DNA of 64,000 bases from Streptococcus parasuis. Lineage in GTDB: Bacteria > Bacillota > Bacilli > Lactobacillales > Streptococcaceae. Made by a program: the position numbers and the translations under genes. The stretch spans positions 434,001 through 498,000 of the forward strand of contig NZ_AP024276.1 of the NCBI RefSeq assembly GCF_021654455.1, read 5' to 3'. Positions 38,430 through 48,015 of the stretch are shown piece by piece. Position 1 is the stretch's first letter. Each line of letters opens with the position of its first letter. The notes below the pieces were generated by a model that saw nothing but the letters and a program-made list of their open reading frames with translations, was not told the origin of the DNA and did no database searches.

Positions 38430-38459
38430 ATAAAACCCCTTAAACGAAAGTCCAAGGGG
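38430..38459 (-). terminator. Terminator of metE-metF
   Basis: CCCCTT (38436-38441) and AAGGGG (38454-38459); minus strand continues GTTTTA. Confidence 0.7.
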
Positions 38460-38466
38460 AAATGCG

Positions 38467-39327
38467 TTAACTATAATGTTTGAATAAGGCATGAGTTGCT
38501 TCATGAATAGTCCTGGCTGTCTCAGCATTATTCATTGTATAAAGATGGACACCAGCCACATCATTGGTGACCAAATCAACAATTTGATCTACAGCATAGG
38601 CAAGACCTGCTGCCCGAAGTGATTCAGGATTGTGCTCATATTTTTCTAAAATGGCTTTAAATTTACGAGGCAAGCGTATGTTTTCACACGTTTTCAAGAG
38701 TCGAAGTGCCTGATTCCTGTTGATAATAGGCATGATACCTGCAATAATAGGCACTTCGATGTCTGCTAGAATGCATTTCTCTTGAAAATTGTAGAAGGCT
38801 TCATTATCGAAGAAGAGTTGTGTTACTAATGTCGAGCAACCTGCGTCCACTTTCTTTTTTAGGTTCTTGATATCTGATACTGCGTTTGGCGATTCAGGAT
38901 GTCCTTCTGGATAGCAAGCTCCGATGATATCAAATTGAGGAGCTTCTTCCTTGATAAAGGAAACTAAATCAGTTGCATATTTGAAATCCTCCTTTGGAGG
39001 AAGTCCATTGATAATGTCTCCACGCAGGGCTAAAATCTGATGGACACCAATTTCGTCGAGAGAATGAAGAACAGACCGAACTTTTTCCTTTGTTAGATAT
39101 GCCGCAGGTAAGTGTGCAATGGTTGGAATATGTAACTCATTGTGCACATGGTTTGCCAACTTAACAGTTGTTTCCTCAACATTCAAATTGTTGTTGCTAC
39201 AAGTCACACTAATAAAGTGAGGGGCCAAACCCTGCATCTCATTAAGTGCGTGGATAATTTTTTCATTGCCTACTTCTGGTTTTGGAGGAAAAATTTCAAA
39301 TGAGAGACTTGGGGCTTGACCAATCAT
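38467..39327 (-). CDS. metF: 5,10-methylenetetrahydrofolate reductase
   Basis: FAD enzyme producing 5-methyl-THF, the methyl donor for MetE. The 286-residue TIM barrel starts LSFEIFPPK with catalytic E about 11, and shows SVTCSNNN, HLPAAYLTKEKV, ALRGD and TQLFFDNEAFYNF. It follows metE with a three-base gap, so the pair makes one transcript for methionine synthesis. Confidence 0.94.
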   Translation of the reverse strand: MIGQAPSLSFEIFPPKPEVGNEKIIHALNEMQGLAPHFISVTCSNNNLNVEETTVKLANHVHNELHIPTIAHLPAAYLTKEKVRSVLHSLDEIGVHQILALRGDIINGLPPKEDFKYATDLVSFIKEEAPQFDIIGACYPEGHPESPNAVSDIKNLKKKVDAGCSTLVTQLFFDNEAFYNFQEKCILADIEVPIIAGIMPIINRNQALRLLKTCENIRLPRKFKAILEKYEHNPESLRAAGLAYAVDQIVDLVTNDVAGVHLYTMNNAETARTIHEATHALFKHYS

Positions 39328-39330
39328 AAA

Positions 39331-41580
39331 TTAGAGTTCCTTTCTGGCTGCCTTAGCTGCTTGAGTCAAATGGATAAGGCTGGCTTTTGTTTCTTTTTCA
39401 CCACGAGTTTTAAGCCCGCAGTCGGGGTTAATCCACACTTTTTCTTTTGGTACTTTAGCAAGAATGGCTTCTATCGTATGAGAAATTTCTTCTACAGATG
39501 GAACACGTGGGGAGTGGATATCATAGACACCAGGACCTACCTGAGTTTGGAAATTCTTAGCCTTGAGTTCATCTAGGATAACGAGATTTGAACGGCTGGC
39601 TTCAAAGGAGATAACGTCCGCATCCATATTGTCGATGGCAGGAATGATGTCTGTAAATTCGCTATAGCACATGTGAGTGTGAATTTGTGTGTCTGGTGCA
39701 ACAGTTGAGTGTACCAAACGGAAGGCAGGAATTGCCCAGTCAAGATACTCGCTGTACCAGTCGCTACGACGGAGTGGTAGTTTTTCACGAAGAGCAGCTT
39801 CATCGATTTGGATGATCTTGATACCCGCTGCTTCAAGGTCAAGAACTTCTTCCTTGATAGCAAGGGCGATTTGAAGGGTTGATTCTTTGATAGAAATATC
39901 TTCGCGTGGGAATGACCAGTTGAGGATGGTTACAGGACCTGTCAGCATACCTTTAACTGGTTTGTTGGTACGGCTTTGTGCATAGCTTGACCATTTGACA
40001 GTGATTGGGTTCAAGCGCGTCACATCCCCCCAGATGATTGGTGGTTTTACCCCACGCATACCGTATGATTGTACCCAACCGTTCTTACTGAAGAGATAAC
40101 CAGAAAGGTTTTCACCGAAGTATTCTACCATGTCGTTTCGTTCAAACTCACCATGAACCAAGACATCGAAGTCAACTTCTTCCTGCCATGCAATCCATTC
40201 GTCTGTTTGAGCTTTAACAAAGGTATCGTATTCTTCTTCTGAGATATTTCCTTTGCGGAAAGCCAAGCGTGTGCTGCGAATTTCTTTTGTTTGAGGGAAA
40301 GATCCAATCGTTGTTGTTGGAAGAAGTGGTAAGTTCAATTTCTCACGTTGAATTGCTTCACGCTCTGCAAAGACTGGTAGGCGTGTATAGTCAGCGTCTG
40401 TCAGTCCTGCAAGACGGTCTGCAAGGGCTGCATCACGACCAACACGCTCAAGGGCGAAGAGTTCCTTGTTAGCTGTGAGAGCAACTTCGCCTTGACCGTT
40501 GCGGATGGCATCCAAATCACGCAATTCGTTCAATTTTTCAACTGCAAAGGCAAAGTGGTTGAGGATAGCCGGCTCAAATTCTTCATTTGCTGTTGTGAAA
40601 GGCACATGAAGAAGGGAACAAGAAGTTGTTATGACAACATTTTCAGCTGGAATAGCATCCAAAACAGCTAGGCTCTTCTCGTAGTTGTTGCGCCAGATAT
40701 TTTTACCGTTGACGATACCAGCGTAGAGGGTCTTGTCAGCTGGGAAACCAGTTGCAACAAGTGCAGCAGTTTCCTTACCTTCTACAAAGTCAAGACCGAT
40801 GGCATCAACTGGTAGGCTGGTCAATTCTGTGTAAATATCACGAACATCACCGAAGTAGGTTTGGATGAGGATTTGCAAACCTTTCTTATCTGCCAAGAGT
40901 GTTTGGTAGATACGTAGGAAAAGGGCTTTTTCTTCAGCAGTCAAATCCTTGACCAAGCTCGGTTCGTCCAGCTGGATTTTTTCAGCGCCAAGTTCTGCCA
41001 ATTTTTCAAAAACTTGCCCATAGGCTGCAACTAAGCTGTCAGCGAAATCAGTAGCAGTTAAACCTTCTTCAAAATCAGTTAATTGTAAGAGAGTAAATGG
41101 TCCGATTAAGACTGGTCGAGTTGTGATACCTAAGTCTTTTGCTTCTTGGAATTCATCAAAAATCTTTTGACCAGCTAGTTTGATTTCTGTGTCTTTTTCA
41201 ATAGCTGGAACGATATAGTGGTAGTTGGTGTTGAACCATTTTTTCATCGGTCTAGCACGAACGTCCCCTTTTTCACCTTGATAACCACGTGCAAGAGCGA
41301 AGTATTTTTCAAGGTCAGTCAAATCAAGGTTTTGTACTGTTTTAGGTACAATGTTGAAGAGAACAGCTGCATCCAAAACATTGTCATAATGAGAGAAGTC
41401 GTTGCTTGGGATTTCAGTAATGCCTGCCTCTTTTACAATATTCCAATGTTTAGCGCGCAGATCTTTAGCAGCAAGCAAAAGTTCTTCCTGTGGAATTTCA
41501 TTTCTAAAGTATTTTTCAGTAATAAATTTTAATTCGCGGTGTTCTCCGATTCGCGGGAAGCCGATAATGGTAGTCGTCAT
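39331..41580 (-). CDS. metE: Cobalamin-independent methionine synthase
   Basis: Zinc enzyme transferring methyl from 5-methyl-THF-polyglutamate to homocysteine. 749 residues in two barrels; the C-terminal one carries zinc ligands in HTHMCYSEF and [21 protein letters not shown] is typical of the start. GGAGGAAC precedes ATG 41580. Upstream at 41663-41679 is a methionine-box palindrome, and the promoter has a plausible -10 but no good -35, as expected for an activated promoter. Confidence 0.96.
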   Translation of the reverse strand: MTTTIIGFPRIGEHRELKFITEKYFRNEIPQEELLLAAKDLRAKHWNIVKEAGITEIPSNDFSHYDNVLDAAVLFNIVPKTVQNLDLTDLEKYFALARGYQGEKGDVRARPMKKWFNTNYHYIVPAIEKDTEIKLAGQKIFDEFQEAKDLGITTRPVLIGPFTLLQLTDFEEGLTATDFADSLVAAYGQVFEKLAELGAEKIQLDEPSLVKDLTAEEKALFLRIYQTLLADKKGLQILIQTYFGDVRDIYTELTSLPVDAIGLDFVEGKETAALVATGFPADKTLYAGIVNGKNIWRNNYEKSLAVLDAIPAENVVITTSCSLLHVPFTTANEEFEPAILNHFAFAVEKLNELRDLDAIRNGQGEVALTANKELFALERVGRDAALADRLAGLTDADYTRLPVFAEREAIQREKLNLPLLPTTTIGSFPQTKEIRSTRLAFRKGNISEEEYDTFVKAQTDEWIAWQEEVDFDVLVHGEFERNDMVEYFGENLSGYLFSKNGWVQSYGMRGVKPPIIWGDVTRLNPITVKWSSYAQSRTNKPVKGMLTGPVTILNWSFPREDISIKESTLQIALAIKEEVLDLEAAGIKIIQIDEAALREKLPLRRSDWYSEYLDWAIPAFRLVHSTVAPDTQIHTHMCYSEFTDIIPAIDNMDADVISFEASRSNLVILDELKAKNFQTQVGPGVYDIHSPRVPSVEEISHTIEAILAKVPKEKVWINPDCGLKTRGEKETKASLIHLTQAAKAARKEL

Positions 41581-41662
41581 GGTAGTTCCTCCAAAATATT
41601 TTTATGCACCTATCCTAACAAAAAAAAGAACACTTGTATAATTGTAAAAAATTAGAGGAAGT

Positions 41663-41679
41663 TATAGTTTTTAGCTATA
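41663..41679. promoter_or_regulatory. Candidate Met box (MtaR/MetR-type LysR operator), metE side
   Basis: TATAGTTTTTAGCTATA, an imperfect 7-3-7 palindrome resembling the streptococcal Met-box TATAGTTT..AAACTATA. It lies 83 bases upstream of metE and about 200 bases upstream of the divergent ABC operon. The remaining gap (41,581-41,880) shows nothing else certain. Confidence 0.6.
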
Positions 41680-41880
41680 TCGTTTTTTTAAGAGACCAAG
41701 GTTAATTTTTTATTCTATATTAATGACTTAAAAATGATAGCTTATTTTTGCTAGTAGAATGATGGTGTGACTAAACAGAGGCCATAGTTTTTCTTTAAGT
41801 CGTGATAAATTTTATATATTGGTCAAATAGGGTATTCCTTGATAGACTAGTACTACTTTTGAAAATTGGAGGAAAATGTA

Positions 41881-43452
41881 ATGAAAAAGAAATGGCTTGC
41901 AGGTTTGCTTTCAACGGTTGCGGTGGTAACCTTGGCAGCTTGCGCAAGCGGTGGTTCATCAACGAATACATCAAGTTCTAGCTCATCAGCTGATACAGAA
42001 ACATTTACATATGCTATTAATGGAGATCCAAGTTCAACCAACCCAATTAATACAAGCGATCGTTGGGGATTGACCTTGACAAACTTTATCTATTCTCCAC
42101 TTATTCGTGTAGAGGCTGATGGTACTTATGTTAACGAATTGGCAGATTCTTATGAAGTAGCTGAAGATGGTCTTAGTATCACAGTGAAACTTCGTCAAGA
42201 TGTAAAATGGTCAGATGGTGAAGATTTTACAGCTGATGATGTTGTCTTTACTTATGAACAAAAGATTAAAGAAGAAAATGGTGGATCAGATGGTTTATAT
42301 ATCAATGGTCAACCTGTAACAGTCGAGAAGGTGGATGATTACACTGTGAAGTTTGTTCTTCCAGCTGTTTCAGCGCCAGCTTTGGACAATATTGTGACGG
42401 AAACCTACATCATTCCTCAACATGTGTTCAAGGATGAAGCCGACTTTTCTGCTAGTCAGTTAACAGCGACACCTGTCGGAACTGGTCCATACAAGTTTGT
42501 GGAGTACAAACATGGTGAATACATCAAATTAGCAGCGAATGAGTATTACTACAAAGGGAAAGCTGAAATTGATAACCTCGTTCTTCGTATCATTGAAAGT
42601 GCAGATACTACAAAAGTAGCACTCCAAACTGGTGAAGTAGATGCGGCCTTTGTGCTTCCATCAGATATTAAAGATTTGAGCACCGATACCATTACAACAT
42701 ATGCTTATAGTGAAAACCGTGTTGGCTATCTTGGTCTCAATACCTCAACTGAAGAATTGAAAGATGTGAGAGTTCGTCAAGCCTTACTTTATGCGTTGAA
42801 TAAAGAGGAGTTTAACCAAGCGGCCTATCTTGATAAGAAATACTATGAAACGCCATATTCATTCTTACCTGTTGCCAATCCATATGTGACAGAAGATGTT
42901 GAGAAATATGAACAAAATATTGAGAAGGCAAAACAACTCTTAACAGAAGCAGGTGTCAGCAATCTGACTGTGAATCTTGGTTACTCATCATCTGATGCAG
43001 CCCAAACCTTGCAAGCTACTTTGATTCAACAACAATTAGCAGCAATTGGTGTTACTGTTGAATTGGCAGGTGGAGACTCTACAGCGCTCTTTACAGAGTT
43101 GAAAAAAGAAGGTTCTACAGCATATGACCTCTTCTTGGGTGGCTACATCATGGGAAATGACCCTGATCAGTATGCTCGTTTGTTTAAAACTGGTGGTGCT
43201 TCAAACTACTTTAAATTGGCGTCAAGCGAGGTTGACAGTCTCTTTGAACAAGGTGCTGTTGAATTGGATCAAACAAAACGTGAGCAAATTTATGATAATT
43301 TGCAAGCAACATTGGCTGATCAAGCTGCCATCTACCCTATCGTAGATAACAAAAAGGTTTTAGCAGTTAACAATCGTGTTAAAAATGTTGAAGAAGCTGG
43401 ATTAATTCCAATTTATACATTTGAAGATCCGTCTAAATTAACAATTGAATAA
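41881..43452 (+). CDS. Oligopeptide ABC transporter substrate-binding lipoprotein
   Basis: Family 5 solute-binding protein of 523 residues, exported and lipid-anchored: signal peptide with lipobox LAAC and C21 as lipidation site, then a Ser/Thr-rich spacer. The mature domain has ADSYEVAEDG, LRQDVKWSDG and DVVFTYE, and a C-terminal lobe containing VRQALLYALNKEE. Related to OppA/DppE. An in-frame upstream ATG at 41866 is out; GGAGG fits 41881. Heads a five-gene importer; the Met box between it and metE hints at methionine-linked control. Confidence 0.9.
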   Translation: MKKKWLAGLLSTVAVVTLAACASGGSSTNTSSSSSSADTETFTYAINGDPSSTNPINTSDRWGLTLTNFIYSPLIRVEADGTYVNELADSYEVAEDGLSITVKLRQDVKWSDGEDFTADDVVFTYEQKIKEENGGSDGLYINGQPVTVEKVDDYTVKFVLPAVSAPALDNIVTETYIIPQHVFKDEADFSASQLTATPVGTGPYKFVEYKHGEYIKLAANEYYYKGKAEIDNLVLRIIESADTTKVALQTGEVDAAFVLPSDIKDLSTDTITTYAYSENRVGYLGLNTSTEELKDVRVRQALLYALNKEEFNQAAYLDKKYYETPYSFLPVANPYVTEDVEKYEQNIEKAKQLLTEAGVSNLTVNLGYSSSDAAQTLQATLIQQQLAAIGVTVELAGGDSTALFTELKKEGSTAYDLFLGGYIMGNDPDQYARLFKTGGASNYFKLASSEVDSLFEQGAVELDQTKREQIYDNLQATLADQAAIYPIVDNKKVLAVNNRVKNVEEAGLIPIYTFEDPSKLTIE

Positions 43453-43493
43453 GTATAGTATGGGATGGGAGAGGGATTTTCCTTTGCTCCCAA

Positions 43494-43540
43494 AGAGGAG
43501 AAGGAGTGGCAAATTGCCGAAAACTCCTCCCCTCTTTTTC
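43494..43540 (+). terminator. Attenuating terminator inside the ABC operon
   Basis: GAGG..GGAGT (43495-43507) pairs with ACTCC..CCTC (43523-43534) followed by TTTTT, between the binding protein and permease genes. Confidence 0.65.
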
Positions 43541-43557
43541 TCGTTTTTGGAGGATGT

Positions 43558-44520
43558 ATGTTTCGTTATATTTTAAAAAGAATCTTACAGGCAATTCCCC
43601 TCTTGCTGTTGATTTCTTTCATTGTGTTTTCATTGATTCAGTTAGCCCCCTTTGATGTCATTGATTCAATGACAACACCAAATATGAGTCAAGAACAAAT
43701 TGATTTGTTGAAGGTAAAATATGGTTTGGATCAGCCATTTTTAGTTCAATATTTTGTATGGTTAAAGGGAATTTTATCGGGGAATTTGGGTTTTTCCCTC
43801 ATGACTCAACACTCGATTGGGACAGATTTGGCCGAAAAAATTCCCAACACGATTTCCTTGGTTTTACCAGCATATTTGACGGCTCTTGTCTTAGCCATTA
43901 CACTTGGGCTTGTTTCTGCTTCCCAACGTGGCAAATGGGCTGATAAAGTCATTGATGCCTTTGCATCTGTGGGCATTGCGGTACCAACTTTCTGGTTTGC
44001 TATGATTTTAATCTATTTCTTTGGTTATAAGTGGCGGGTGTTTCCGTTTATCGGAATGTACACTTTGGGAAAGGAAGGAGATGTTCTTGATTTTCTATCT
44101 CATTTTGCCTTACCTTATCTTACATTGACCATGGCATTTTTACCTGAGTTGATTCGGTTTATTCGAGCGTCAGCGATTGTAGAGGTTGAAAAAGATTATG
44201 TAACCGTTCAAGAAGCTTTCAAAGCTAAACGGTTTGAAATTTTTGGGAAACATGTGGCCCGCAATGTTTTAATTCCTGTCGTGACTCAAGTTGGGATGGC
44301 CTTACCAATGTTGGTAACGGGTGCTATTATCACAGAGACTATTTTTGCTTGGCCTGGTGTAGGTCCTTATTTGACAGCGGCTACTAAGAGTTTGGACTAT
44401 CCAGTGATTATGGCTGTCATGCTTTTGTCTGCGACCTTAGTTATTTTAGGAAATCTCTTGTCAGATATTCTCTATGCTGTCGTCGATCCACGTATTTGGA
44501 AAGGAGGAGAGGGACAATGA
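43558..44520 (+). CDS. Peptide ABC transporter permease, OppB type
   Basis: Six-helix permease subunit of 320 residues. FRYILKRILQAIPLLLLISF begins the first helix, and the cytoplasmic EAA-like loop reads VQEAFKAKRFEIFGKHVARN. The frame is open back to 43465 through the terminator hairpin, but GGAGG fits ATG 43558. Overlaps the next gene (ATGA). Confidence 0.88.
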   Translation: MFRYILKRILQAIPLLLLISFIVFSLIQLAPFDVIDSMTTPNMSQEQIDLLKVKYGLDQPFLVQYFVWLKGILSGNLGFSLMTQHSIGTDLAEKIPNTISLVLPAYLTALVLAITLGLVSASQRGKWADKVIDAFASVGIAVPTFWFAMILIYFFGYKWRVFPFIGMYTLGKEGDVLDFLSHFALPYLTLTMAFLPELIRFIRASAIVEVEKDYVTVQEAFKAKRFEIFGKHVARNVLIPVVTQVGMALPMLVTGAIITETIFAWPGVGPYLTAATKSLDYPVIMAVMLLSATLVILGNLLSDILYAVVDPRIWKGGEGQ

Positions 44521-45347
44521 TTCTTAAACAATTCAAGGAGACTTTGAAGAGTTCGCCACTCTATCTTTTCTCTCTTCTTTTTATTCTTTTCTTGATTATT
44601 TTATCTCTCATTGCGCCGTTGATTCCTATTGATCCAAATGTAACGGATGTCAGTCAAATGAACCAAGGGCCTAGTGCTGAGCATTGGTTTGGAACCGATC
44701 AAGTAGGGCGTGATTATTTTATTCGGGTTATTTATGGGGGACGGATTTCTCTTTTAGTTGGCTTGTTGGCAATGGCTGCATCAGTGACCATTGGAAGCTT
44801 GGTTGGCATCACAGCAGGCTATCTGGGAGGAAAATGGGATAATGCCATTATGCGGGTAGTAGATGTGCTGTCATCCATTCCTTGGCTTGTCTTAGTGATT
44901 GTTCTCAGTGTCTTTTTAAAGCCTGGTTTATCCACAATCATTATTGTGATTGGAGGTTTTTCATGGATGAGTATTGCTAGGATGTTACGGGCTGAAACCT
45001 TAAAAGCAAAGGTGGCAGATTATGTTGGCTACGCCTCCTTTATAGGTTTAAAGAAACCATTGATTATTTGGCGACACATCCTGCCAGCCATCTTACCGAC
45101 CTTGATTGTAACGGCATCAACCAGTATTTCGTCAGCCATTATGACAGAATCAGCACTTAGTTTCTTAGGAATGGGGATTCAACAGCCCTTAGCATCCTGG
45201 GGTAGTCTATTACAAAATGCCCAGTCTACCTTACAGAGTGCTCCGCATATGGCTATCTTACCGGGACTTTTTATCCTATTGACCATCTATTCATTTAATA
45301 ATATCGGTGATCTCATACGTGATTGCCTTGAAAGAGAGGTGTACTAA
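44517..45347 (+). CDS. Peptide ABC transporter permease, OppC type
   Basis: Second permease subunit, 276 residues, with a DppC/OppC N-terminal segment, WFGTDQVGRDYFIRVIYGGRISL and an EAA loop around LRAETLKAKVADYVGYA. Start overlaps the preceding stop and follows AAGGAGGAG; its stop overlaps the next ATG (TAATG). Confidence 0.88.
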   Translation: MILKQFKETLKSSPLYLFSLLFILFLIILSLIAPLIPIDPNVTDVSQMNQGPSAEHWFGTDQVGRDYFIRVIYGGRISLLVGLLAMAASVTIGSLVGITAGYLGGKWDNAIMRVVDVLSSIPWLVLVIVLSVFLKPGLSTIIIVIGGFSWMSIARMLRAETLKAKVADYVGYASFIGLKKPLIIWRHILPAILPTLIVTASTSISSAIMTESALSFLGMGIQQPLASWGSLLQNAQSTLQSAPHMAILPGLFILLTIYSFNNIGDLIRDCLEREVY

Positions 45348-46207
45348 TGTCAAAGCACTTGGTAGAAATCAGTAACCTCACCATTATCAATCAAAAAAGT
45401 AAAGAACAAACTATTCTCGTCAAAGGGATTGATCTCTCCATTCCCAAAGGAAAAATTGTTGGAATTGTTGGAGAATCTGGTTCGGGTAAGAGTTTGACAA
45501 TGAAATCCTTGATGGGGATTTTACCAAAAGGTTTGGAAGCAAGCTATGATCGATTTGAAATGGATGGAAAGCAAGTTCGTAATCCAAAGGTTTTGCCTTT
45601 GTCTATGATTTTTCAAGATCCAATGACCTCTTTGAATCCATTACGGACCGTTGGGTTTCATTTACGGGAAGTTCTTCGTCGCTTTCAGCCGAAATTGACC
45701 AAGGAAGAGCGGGAAGTGGCCATTTTAGAGATGTTGGATAAGGTGGGAATTTCTAATCCAGAACTTCGTCTCAAACAATTTCCTTTTGAGTTTTCAGGTG
45801 GGATGCGTCAAAGGATCATGATTGCTATGGCCTTATTGACCAAGCCAGACATGTTAATTGCTGATGAACCAACAACGGCATTAGATGTGACAATTCAAGC
45901 TCAAATCTTGGCTTTGCTTAAAGAATTGCAAGAGCAATTAGGATTGACAGTTGTAATTGTGAGTCACGATTTTAGTGTAATTGCTGGTATTTGTGATCAG
46001 GTCTATGTGATGAGAAACGGCCTGGTGGTGGAACATGCACCTGTTGATACGATTTTTGCACAGTCTATGCATCCCTATACGCAATCTTTATTGAAGGCGG
46101 CCCGCTTAGAAGCAAGTCAAGGTCCTGTACCTGCTGATCGCGATGACAGTCAGTTGGTTCAAATTGGTCCAGAACACTGGGTGAGAAAGGAGGAGAAAAA
46201 TGGCTAA
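45347..46207 (+). CDS. Peptide ABC transporter ATPase, OppD type
   Basis: ATP-binding subunit of 286 residues: Walker A GESGSGKS near residue 42, Q-loop IFQDPMTSLNP, signature FSGGMRQR, Walker B LIADEPTTALD, H-loop VSHD. The C-terminal peptide-family extension is short and lacks the usual iron-sulfur or cysteine-rich tail. Coupled to both neighbours by overlaps. Confidence 0.9.
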   Translation: MSKHLVEISNLTIINQKSKEQTILVKGIDLSIPKGKIVGIVGESGSGKSLTMKSLMGILPKGLEASYDRFEMDGKQVRNPKVLPLSMIFQDPMTSLNPLRTVGFHLREVLRRFQPKLTKEEREVAILEMLDKVGISNPELRLKQFPFEFSGGMRQRIMIAMALLTKPDMLIADEPTTALDVTIQAQILALLKELQEQLGLTVVIVSHDFSVIAGICDQVYVMRNGLVVEHAPVDTIFAQSMHPYTQSLLKAARLEASQGPVPADRDDSQLVQIGPEHWVRKEEKNG

Positions 46208-47081
46208 AGAAGTATTGGTACAAGTTTCGGATGTGAGAAAGACCTATTCCAAGAAGAATTGGTTAGGTCAAGAACAACGTGTCGATGCTTTAAATGGTGT
46301 TGATTTGTCCATTTATAAAGGTGAGACACTCGGTCTGGTCGGTGAATCTGGCAGTGGTAAATCGACACTGTCTAAAATTGTTTTGGGACTGGAAAAAGCA
46401 AGTCAGGGACAGGTAGATTTTCCTGGTTTGACAGCTGAGGAACTAAACAGTCAAGCGCTTCAGGTGATCTATCAGGATCCTTACTCCTCTCTCAATCCCT
46501 ATCTATCAGCTTTAGAACTTGTCAAAGAACCGCTTTATTTGTTACCAAAGAAGGAGGCAGAAGAGAGGGCTTTAGCAATGTTGGAAAGGGTAGGTATACA
46601 AGGGGATGCTGTACATAAACGCCCAAAATCTTTTAGTGGAGGCCAACGCCAGCGTATTGGAATCGCTCGGGCAGTTGTTTCCAATCCGCAATTTATCGTG
46701 TGTGACGAACCGACATCTGCTCTGGATGTTTCGATTCAGGCAACCATATTGGATTTGCTTAACCAGCTTCAAGAGGATTTAGGTTTAACCTATCTGTTCA
46801 TTTCTCATGACCTAAATTTGGTGCGGCATTTTGCTGATAGGATTGCGGTCATGTACAAGGGGAGTTTGGTTGAAATTGGACCTGCGCAGGATATTTTTCA
46901 AGATCCCCAACATCCCTACACCCGCTATCTTTTGCAATCCAATTTAAGTTTAGACCCTCATCAGGCACGAGCTCAATTGCAGAAGTTGTCACAGGCAGGT
47001 CTCCTAAAGGATTTCATTACGGAAGGCGAATGGAAAGAAATCAGCGGGGACCATTACGTATTACAGGCTGCTGATAAATAA
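46200..47081 (+). CDS. Peptide ABC transporter ATPase, OppF type
   Basis: Second ATP-binding subunit, 293 residues: Walker A GESGSGKS, IYQDPYSSLNPYL Q-loop, FSGGQRQR signature, VCDEPTSALD Walker B and ISHDLNLVRHFADRIAVMYKG. Overlaps the OppD gene by eight bases. Completes an SBP-B-C-D-F operon. Confidence 0.9.
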   Translation: MAKEVLVQVSDVRKTYSKKNWLGQEQRVDALNGVDLSIYKGETLGLVGESGSGKSTLSKIVLGLEKASQGQVDFPGLTAEELNSQALQVIYQDPYSSLNPYLSALELVKEPLYLLPKKEAEERALAMLERVGIQGDAVHKRPKSFSGGQRQRIGIARAVVSNPQFIVCDEPTSALDVSIQATILDLLNQLQEDLGLTYLFISHDLNLVRHFADRIAVMYKGSLVEIGPAQDIFQDPQHPYTRYLLQSNLSLDPHQARAQLQKLSQAGLLKDFITEGEWKEISGDHYVLQAADK

Positions 47082-47109
47082 TTTTTATCAGTCTATAAAT
47101 CTTCTATAT

Positions 47110-47138
47110 TAGACAAGGCGAATGAGCCGTGCTACAAT
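47110..47138 (+). promoter_or_regulatory. Promoter of amidotransferase gene
   Basis: TAGACA (47110-47115), 17-bp spacer, TACAAT (47133-47138). Confidence 0.5.
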
Positions 47139-47165
47139 GAACGAAATAAATGAAAGGAGCTTTTT

Positions 47166-47855
47166 ATGGGAAAAGTGATTATTGGAATTTCAGGAAATGA
47201 GCAAGAATTTCCAACAAAATCTGGTCGAGTTTACGTGACAGTTGCGCGTGAATTGGCAGACGGTGTTCGTCAGGCTGGTGGTGTACCAATGGTTATTCCT
47301 ATGGGAACTCCTGATTTAGCCAAAGATTACATTGACATGATTGATAAGTTGATCCTTTCAGGAGGTCAGCATGTTGATCCAAGTCTATATGGGCAAGAAC
47401 GTTTAATTGACAGTGATGATTATCTATTGGAGCGTGACGAATTTGAGTTGGCTTTGATTGCTGAAGCCTTACGTCAGGGAAAACCGATTTTTGCAGTCTG
47501 CCGTGGGATGCAGTTACTGAATGTCGCACTTGGTGGTAGCTTGGAGCAAGAAGTTGCTAATCACTGGCAAACTGATTTGGTGGGCACCTCCCATCGTTTG
47601 CAAGTCAAACCTCAAAGTCGTGTCGGTAAGTTATTTGCTCAAGGAAGCCAAATCAATTCCTTTCATCATCAGCGGATCAAAGACTTGGCACCCGGATTAG
47701 TCGCGACTGGTCTAGATCCAAGAGATGGTACGATTGAGGCTTATGAAAGTAAAGACAAACAGGCTCTGTTTGGTCTGCAGTGGCATCCAGAATTTTTGTA
47801 TAATGACTGTAAACAGCACAGAGAGCTATTTCACTATTTGGTAGATGTGTTTTAA
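47166..47855 (+). CDS. Class I glutamine amidotransferase, peptidase C26
   Basis: A 229-residue gamma-glutamyl hydrolase-like enzyme (PuuD-type). The triad is visible: C112 in FAVCRGMQLLN, with H207 and E209 in LQWHPEF; LILSGGQHVDPSLYG is typical. Likely hydrolyses gamma-glutamyl bonds in small peptides; exact substrate unknown. It lies between two transporter operons with its own promoter and terminator. AAAGGAG precedes ATG. Confidence 0.85.
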   Translation: MGKVIIGISGNEQEFPTKSGRVYVTVARELADGVRQAGGVPMVIPMGTPDLAKDYIDMIDKLILSGGQHVDPSLYGQERLIDSDDYLLERDEFELALIAEALRQGKPIFAVCRGMQLLNVALGGSLEQEVANHWQTDLVGTSHRLQVKPQSRVGKLFAQGSQINSFHHQRIKDLAPGLVATGLDPRDGTIEAYESKDKQALFGLQWHPEFLYNDCKQHRELFHYLVDVF

Positions 47856-47878
47856 AGAGGGAAGTGGTTCCCTCTTTT
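47853..47878 (+). terminator. Terminator after amidotransferase gene
   Basis: AAAGAGGGAA-GTGG-TTCCCTCTTT, perfect 10-bp stem with T-rich tail. Confidence 0.85.
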
Positions 47879-47914
47879 ATTATTATCAATTGTTATAATT
47901 GCATTTGTATTTGA

Positions 47915-47931
47915 TATAGTGAAAACCTATA
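47915..47931. promoter_or_regulatory. Candidate Met box upstream of metQ
   Basis: TATAGTGAAAACCTATA, palindromic ends TATAG/CTATA with the same 17-base span as the metE-side site. Confidence 0.6.
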
Positions 47932-47952
47932 TCCATCTATAAAAAAAGTCAA

Positions 47953-47982
47953 TTGGTCAGAACGGAATTTCTGTGTTAAGAT
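47953..47982 (+). promoter_or_regulatory. Probable metQ promoter
   Basis: TTGGTC (47953-47958), 18-bp spacer, TAAGAT (47977-47982), 21 bases downstream of the Met box. Confidence 0.45.
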
Positions 47983-48015
47983 AGATACAGTTCTAATTTT
48001 AAGGAGATATGTTTT

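Noticed and set aside
47299..47529. Minus-strand ORF inside the amidotransferase gene
   Set aside because: Antisense shadow; the plus-strand frame contains the full catalytic triad.
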